Assembly: GCF_002886185.1 (NCBI RefSeq)
Contig: NZ_KZ614146.1
Span: 1,037,454-1,101,453 of the forward strand
DNA: 64,000 bases
Source of the DNA: Salipaludibacillus neizhouensis
Lineage (GTDB): Bacteria > Bacillota > Bacilli > Bacillales > Salisediminibacteriaceae
Direction: 5' to 3'
Under the pieces are notes generated by a model, which did no database searches, was not told the origin of the DNA, and worked only from the letters and a program-made list of their open reading frames with translations. Below, in pieces: positions 58,166 through 64,000 of the stretch (position 1 is the stretch's first letter; each line of letters opens with the position of its first letter). The translations under genes were made by a program, and so were the position numbers.

Positions 58166-58175
58166 TGCTTCGGGT

Positions 58176-59006
58176 TTAGGAAGCTGATTTCCTGGTAAGT
58201 GATTGTTGTTCAGGTTTTTCGTTCTTTAGCCGGTAGGGGCTAATTATCCAATATAAACATCCTACGAAAAAGGCTCCTCCAACAATGTTTCCCAGTGTGA
58301 CAGGGACTAGATTGCTAAAATAACCGGCGATCGTAACTGTTTCAGGACTTGGATGAATAAGAGCTAGTCCTAGGATAGCCATATTTGCAATACTATGTTC
58401 ATAGCCTGAAACGATAAAAGTAGTTAGGATCCAAAGAATCATCATCATTTTTGCTGCATCATTTTTAGTTCTCAATGAACACCAAATCGCTAGACACACG
58501 AGCCAGTTACATAATACTCCACGAACGAATAATTCTGTTGTGCTCAAACTCATTTTAGTTGACGCGATCTTCATTAAAAAATGATCGCCTGTAATGCCTG
58601 AGAAAATTCCAGAGTATAAAATGAGTACGCAGAATAGCGTTGCTCCCAAGAAATTACCTAAGTAACACCATCCCCAATTTTGAAGCATCTGTTTAGGTGT
58701 GGTTACTCCAGACAACGTACTTACGGAGAAAAACATATTATTGCCGGTGAAAAGTTCTGATCCCGCAAACAGAATTAATACTAAAGCAACTCCAAATGAT
58801 AAAGCAAAGAGTAGTGATGCTACTGGAGATGATATCTCTGCAAACGAACTGCCAATCGAAACGCTTAACACAACTGCCAGTCCAATATAGGCGCCTGATA
58901 AACAGGCTGACACTAAATATCTTCCTAAACTTGTATTTAACAGCTTCACTTTAGCCAGGGCCATACTATTCAATGTTTGTATCGTATCTTTATACAACTT
59001 GTCCAT
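58176..59006 (-). CDS. Formate/nitrite transporter family channel
   Basis: 276 residues with six to seven helices. FNT signatures: LILFAGSELFTGNNM (Leu/Phe constriction), RGVLCNWLVCLAIW, the central His in SGYEHSIANM and VTLGNIVGGAFFVGC. ATG 59006 is immediately next to AGGAG; TTG 58997, nine bases away, may be the true start. It conducts formate, nitrite or a related small anion. No formate or nitrite metabolism gene is adjacent, so the substrate stays open. Repeat copy O lies just past its end. Confidence 0.88.
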   Translation of the reverse strand: MDKLYKDTIQTLNSMALAKVKLLNTSLGRYLVSACLSGAYIGLAVVLSVSIGSSFAEISSPVASLLFALSFGVALVLILFAGSELFTGNNMFFSVSTLSGVTTPKQMLQNWGWCYLGNFLGATLFCVLILYSGIFSGITGDHFLMKIASTKMSLSTTELFVRGVLCNWLVCLAIWCSLRTKNDAAKMMMILWILTTFIVSGYEHSIANMAILGLALIHPSPETVTIAGYFSNLVPVTLGNIVGGAFFVGCLYWIISPYRLKNEKPEQQSLTRKSAS

Positions 59007-59203
59007 CTCCTAACCATAATTTCAATGTAAGTATAGTGCGATATTTTAATCATAAGTAACATCCTATAGCAACGGTTTAGTAAAATGTTGATGATTGTTA
59101 TATTTACTTACATACATTTTGAACAATCCCTGAGATGATGTTGTTAATAGTGTACAGAAGAGAGTGACATGTGGAAATCACTTTTTTCTTCTGTTTTTTG
59201 AAA

Positions 59204-59235
59204 ACAAAAAAGAAGCAGCCACCTAAGGCAACTTC
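59204..59235 (-). terminator. Terminator of the 59.3-59.9 kb minus-strand pair
   Basis: On the minus strand GAAGTTGCC pairs with GGCTGCTTC (two imperfect positions), followed by six T. Confidence 0.55.
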
Positions 59236-59273
59236 CAGAGTTAATCTAAGATGTGAAGATTTATTGATCTGTA

Positions 59274-59471
59274 TTACTCAAGCGAATTATTTTCATTTTG
59301 CTGTCTTAGTTCTTTTTCGGCTAAACCAAGGTTCACTTCGCGAAGTTCTGTGTATTCATCGACGGAGTCGCCAGGAATTTGACGAGCATCGGAAGAAACG
59401 GTGATTTTTTCTTTTTTAGGTGCATTAGTTAGTGTAGGTTTTTTTCTGAGAAATGATTTATCAGTGCTCAT
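59274..59471 (-). CDS. Small hydrophilic protein
   Basis: AAAGGAGAGGG precedes ATG 59471; 65 residues, strongly charged (MSTDKSFLRKKPTLTNAPKK start, NLGLAEKELRQQNENNSLE end). No helix or motif is recognised. It follows the 125-residue gene by 19 bp on the same strand, so the two form an operon. Confidence 0.6.
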   Translation of the reverse strand: MSTDKSFLRKKPTLTNAPKKEKITVSSDARQIPGDSVDEYTELREVNLGLAEKELRQQNENNSLE

Positions 59472-59490
59472 ATGTTTCCCTCTCCTTTGG

Positions 59491-59868
59491 TTATCGTATA
59501 TATTCAGCGTTGTAACTATTTTCTCCAGCATATACAGTCAGTAATGTATCTGAGTAACCGACTAAACGATTAATAATTTCATCTATGATCGCAAATAATA
59601 AGGGATGAGATTCATATTCGTGCAAGATGGGGTCTTGGACGACAATGGTCGTTTTCATAAATACATCTCGGTTGCCTTGTAATTCATAGTGAATAATGAC
59701 CGTAGCCGCCGCACCGCCTGTTGTTGGTTCACTTAATTCTTTAAAAAACACGTACCATTCTTCGGACGTAGCGGAGCGAAAGTTTTTTGTGAATGTCATG
59801 CCTTCTATTACTTCCTGTATGTTCAGGCCAAACGTTGGTTGTTGAAAATTGTTGATGTTATTTCCCAT
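59491..59868 (-). CDS. Hypothetical protein
   Basis: A 125-residue protein starts at ATG 59868 (GGCGGTGAA upstream). It is cytosolic, with a strand-rich centre (AAATVIIHYELQGNRDVFMK) and a helical end (FAIIDEIINRLVGYSDTLLT). I cannot place the family. First gene of a two-gene operon. Confidence 0.6.
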   Translation of the reverse strand: MGNNINNFQQPTFGLNIQEVIEGMTFTKNFRSATSEEWYVFFKELSEPTTGGAAATVIIHYELQGNRDVFMKTTIVVQDPILHEYESHPLLFAIIDEIINRLVGYSDTLLTVYAGENSYNAEYIR

Positions 59869-60111
59869 GAAAATTCACCGCCTAATTCTAGTTTGACCAG
59901 ATGATTACGATAGATGTGCGTTAATTTTTTCCTGGATGAACATAATAATTCAGGAAAAAGTCTAATGGTGAGGCCGATTTCCTCTACCTCATATTAGAGG
60001 CTATTATAAGCAAAACATTAATGTTAATATAAAAGCTGTCGTGTAGAAGTAGTTGAAAATATTATTTTAATAAAAGGGAAGGTAAGATAAATCCCTGGGA
60101 GAGTGAAGAAT

Positions 60112-61335
60112 GTGAAACAAAATCAATGGACAGCTTTAGGGTTGATTGGAACGGCTGTACTTTTTTCCTTAAGTCTGTGGTTTAGCGCGACAGTTATAGG
60201 ACCAAATCTCAAACTAGTCTGGGGTCTGACCCCAACAACCGAGGCATGGCTTTCAGCGTCAGTTCCTCTTGGATTTGTCATTGGTGCATTGATTAGTGCT
60301 TATTTCGGATTGCCTGATCGATTCAATACCAGAAAACTATTTGCGATTTCTGCATTTATTGGAGCAATTTTAAATTTACTATTAATTTTTGTGAATATCG
60401 CAAGTATAGGTATACTTATCCGTGTTCTTACTGGACTCACTCTGGCAGGTGTATATCCGCCGGCAGTGAAGTTGATCGCACAATGGTTTCCAAAGCAACG
60501 CGGCTTGGCAACTGGTACATTAATTGCTGCGTTAACACTTGGATCTTCATTACCACATTTAATATCTTTGATCGTGGTAGTTGAGGAAGCGTTTCTAGTA
60601 TTGTTCATTAGTTCAACCTTAGCATTGATTTCAGCCTTTATTGTAGGCATGGTATTAGTGGATGCACCAACGCCCTCGACAAAAACGCATTTTTCAATGA
60701 AGACCATGAAACGAGTCCTGAATAACAAACCAGTCATGTTAGCCAATTACGGATACTTTGGACACATGTGGGAGCTCTATGCAATGTGGACTTGGCTTCC
60801 TGCATTTTTAACAGCCAGCTTTTTAACTTATTCTTCCTCTTTGGATCTTGGATTGAGTGTGTTCGTCTCTTTTCTAGCCATTGGTATTGCTGGGGGGCTT
60901 GGTTCTATTATAGGAGGGATTTTAGCTGATAAAATTGGTCGGTCTAATTTAACGATCATCTCATTGTCCGTGAGTTCGGTTTGCGCGCTATTAATAGGAT
61001 TCACTTTTGGGAGCAATATATGGTTAACGATCACTTTAGCTCTCATATGGGGATTTTTTGTGATTGCCGATTCGGCCCAGTTTTCTGTAGCAGTTTCCGA
61101 GTTTGCAGAGGTTGAATATCTAGGAACAGCTTTAACCTTTCAAATGTGTATTGGATTCTTAATTACAATTATTACGATTAATCTTATTCCGTGGCTTCAA
61201 ATGTGGGTAGGTTGGGAATGGGCATTTGTTGTGTTAAGCATTGGACCAATTTTAGGCATTGTAGCGATGGTTAAGTTTAAAGTCTATGAAAAAACACAAG
61301 AAAGCCAATTAGACTATTCGGGTTATTCATCCTAA
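60112..61335 (+). CDS. MFS transporter
   Basis: GTG 60112 is eight bases after GGGAGAG (GTG 60103 overlaps it); 407 residues, twelve helices. MFS motifs: LWFSATVIGPNLK in TM1, GYFGHMWELYAMWTWLPAF in TM7, and the loop GGILADKIGRSN between TM8 and TM9. RVLTGLTLAGVYPPAVKLIAQWFPKQRG (quoted only in outline) resembles nitrate/nitrite and YjiJ-like members. Substrate unknown. It lies just upstream of the second rRNA operon. Confidence 0.87.
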   Translation: MKQNQWTALGLIGTAVLFSLSLWFSATVIGPNLKLVWGLTPTTEAWLSASVPLGFVIGALISAYFGLPDRFNTRKLFAISAFIGAILNLLLIFVNIASIGILIRVLTGLTLAGVYPPAVKLIAQWFPKQRGLATGTLIAALTLGSSLPHLISLIVVVEEAFLVLFISSTLALISAFIVGMVLVDAPTPSTKTHFSMKTMKRVLNNKPVMLANYGYFGHMWELYAMWTWLPAFLTASFLTYSSSLDLGLSVFVSFLAIGIAGGLGSIIGGILADKIGRSNLTIISLSVSSVCALLIGFTFGSNIWLTITLALIWGFFVIADSAQFSVAVSEFAEVEYLGTALTFQMCIGFLITIITINLIPWLQMWVGWEWAFVVLSIGPILGIVAMVKFKVYEKTQESQLDYSGYSS

Positions 61336-61687
61336 TCAAGCTACTTACGGCGTTGCTAATTTTTTATGTCCGTGCCTCTTTCTGCTTATCACTAAAAAGG
61401 AGAAGTTTTTGATATACTTCGTCTGAGTAACTGCAACAGGAAAACTAATTTATGCAAAGTCCCGGAAAAGAGAAGGATTAAGCTCGTCATAGAAAACTAA
61501 GCTAGTTTCTTCTATAGCTTATAAGATTAAATGTCATAGATGAAAGATTGATGTCTTATAGGTACTTACTAAGAAGGAGTTAACATTAGTAGTTTATCAG
61601 CAGAGGATAAATAATAGTAGACTATTAGAATATGCTGTGTTATGATATTAGTCCGTCGTTAAGAAATAGTTTTTATTAAAAAACATC
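61336..61687. other. Gene-free interval and start of rRNA operon 2 leader
   Basis: No gene is seen. From about 61611 the sequence matches the leader of operon 1 (AATAATAGTAGACTAT..., GTCCGTCGTTAAGAAATAG) except for a ~20-bp block that operon 1 has and this copy lacks. Confidence 0.5.
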
Positions 61688-61716
61688 TTGCAAAGATGGT
61701 GTTATTCTGGTATAGT
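61688..61716 (+). promoter_or_regulatory. rRNA operon 2, promoter P1
   Basis: TTGCAA, 17-bp spacer, TATAGT, as in operon 1. Confidence 0.75.
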
Positions 61717-61764
61717 TAATATCTCGCTTCGGATAACAAGCGAAACGAGTTAAATAAATAGTTG

Positions 61765-61793
61765 TTGACATTCAATTGATATATTGATATAAT
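61765..61793 (+). promoter_or_regulatory. rRNA operon 2, promoter P2
   Basis: TTGACA, 17-bp spacer, TATAAT: full consensus, one base better than operon 1. Confidence 0.88.
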
Positions 61794-61984
61794 ATAAAAG
61801 TTGACTCGAAAATAACGATCAACACATTGACCTTTGAAAACTAAACAAAAAGCCAAGCAAAGTGGGATATTTTAAAATATCCCGTCAAATGAAACAAATC
61901 GTTGAATGGTAACATTCGACAAACGCCAGACGAAAGTTTGGTTTTGATGTCTAGGACATCAAGCTTGATGATAAGTCATCATAC

Positions 61985-63555
<1,571 letters not shown>

Positions 63556-63930
63556 AAGGAGCATTTAAGCTCAACTTATTGAATCGAACTTTGTCTTGGA
63601 CTTTTTGTTTAGTTTTGAGAGGTTAGTCTCTCAAAGCTTCTTTTCTTTGAAAGAAGCCTTTGTCCTTTGAAAACTGGATAACGAAATGACTGAAAAGAAT
63701 CACCGGTTATACCCTTTGAATACGTTCAAAGAAAGTGAACCGAGTGTCTTAGATGTAGGCTAAGAAAGACGCCACCAATTGTGAGCCTCTTCGGAGGTAT
63801 TGGCAAGCAGGACCTGGAAGTTCGCGGAAGCAAGCGATGAGTCACCGGAGCGTACTTAGGTACGTGAGGATGATGAAGAGTGCAGCTGACAAAGACATTC
63901 AAAGGTCATGTGCAGCCAAACGCAAAAAAT
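63556..63930 (+). other. 16S-23S spacer of operon 2 (no tRNA genes)
   Basis: It matches the operon 1 spacer up to 63785, then differs (GCCTCTTCGGAGG hairpin and a different distal part). A related repeat block lies at about 63823-63890 (CACCGGAGCGTAC, GTACGTGAGGATGATG, AGTGCAGCTGAC). Confidence 0.75.
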
Positions 63931-64000
63931 GGTTAAGTTAGAAAGGGCGCACGGTGAATGCCTTGGCACTAGGAGCCGAAGAAGGACGGGACGAACACCG
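63931..64000 (+). rRNA. 23S ribosomal RNA (operon 2), 5' end only
   Basis: GGTTAAGTTAGAAAGGGCGC start, identical to operon 1 over the 70 visible bases; cut by the window edge. Confidence 0.95.

Overview
The window is chromosomal DNA from a low-GC, spore-former-type Bacillaceae bacterium. Evidence for this: 16S/23S/5S genes with Bacillus-type ends and anti-Shine-Dalgarno, strong AGGAGG ribosome sites with frequent TTG/GTG starts, a KinB-like sensor kinase, DUF3231, DUF2642 and DUF2339 proteins, and a KtrAB-type potassium operon under a c-di-AMP riboswitch. From memory the 16S resembles alkaliphilic or halotolerant genera such as Evansella and Salipaludibacillus; I could not run a search. There is no transposase, integrase, CRISPR array or tRNA gene here.

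Layout. 1-8.5 kb: a truncated flavoprotein, a frameshifted lipoprotein, YbjQ, a Gfo/Idh/MocA oxidoreductase, a cation/proton antiporter, a sensor kinase, an AIM24 protein and a frameshifted DUF2642 gene. 8.7-15.1 kb: a fold-back repeat, a secreted SGNH esterase, an ASCH protein, an IF-3 paralogue, a K+ channel, then riboswitch - terminator - KtrA-like gene (with an in-frame stop) - KtrB. 15.2-17.8 kb: a two-gene MotA/ExbB-like plus OmpA/MotB-like pair that looks like ZorA/ZorB of Zorya defence but without effector genes. 18-22 kb: small membrane proteins, a doubly frameshifted ATPase, an amino-acid racemase and an acidic secreted protein. 22.3-26.4 kb: a sucrose regulon (LacI regulator, EIIBC, sucrose-6-P hydrolase) with palindromic operators. 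26.8-37.2 kb: VanW, aldo/keto reductase, DUF3231, a three-gene COG1840-type ABC importer, an EamA exporter, a stand-alone 6-phosphofructokinase and a broken acetyltransferase. 37.5-50.7 kb: mostly single genes, many hypothetical, four of them broken or rearranged. 51.2-56.7 kb: a complete rRNA operon with tandem promoters. 56.7-61.3 kb: a 91-bp tandem repeat, flavin reductase, formate/nitrite channel, two small genes and an MFS transporter. 61.6-64 kb: the start of a second rRNA operon.

Three themes cut across the window. (1) A 20-bp dispersed repeat, consensus GGAAGCAGAGAACCGTCCCC, occurs about fifteen times between 15 and 58 kb, in both orientations, hugging gene starts and stops. In one place it forms a perfect palindrome, and in another it supplies the stop codons of two converging genes. 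(2) Eight genes carry about twelve frame-breaking lesions, mainly single-base indels plus two in-frame nonsense codons. This is either real decay or an indel-prone assembly. (3) Ion and energy coupling genes are prominent: the antiporter, K+ channel, riboswitch-controlled Ktr operon, ZorAB-like proton channel and FNT channel.
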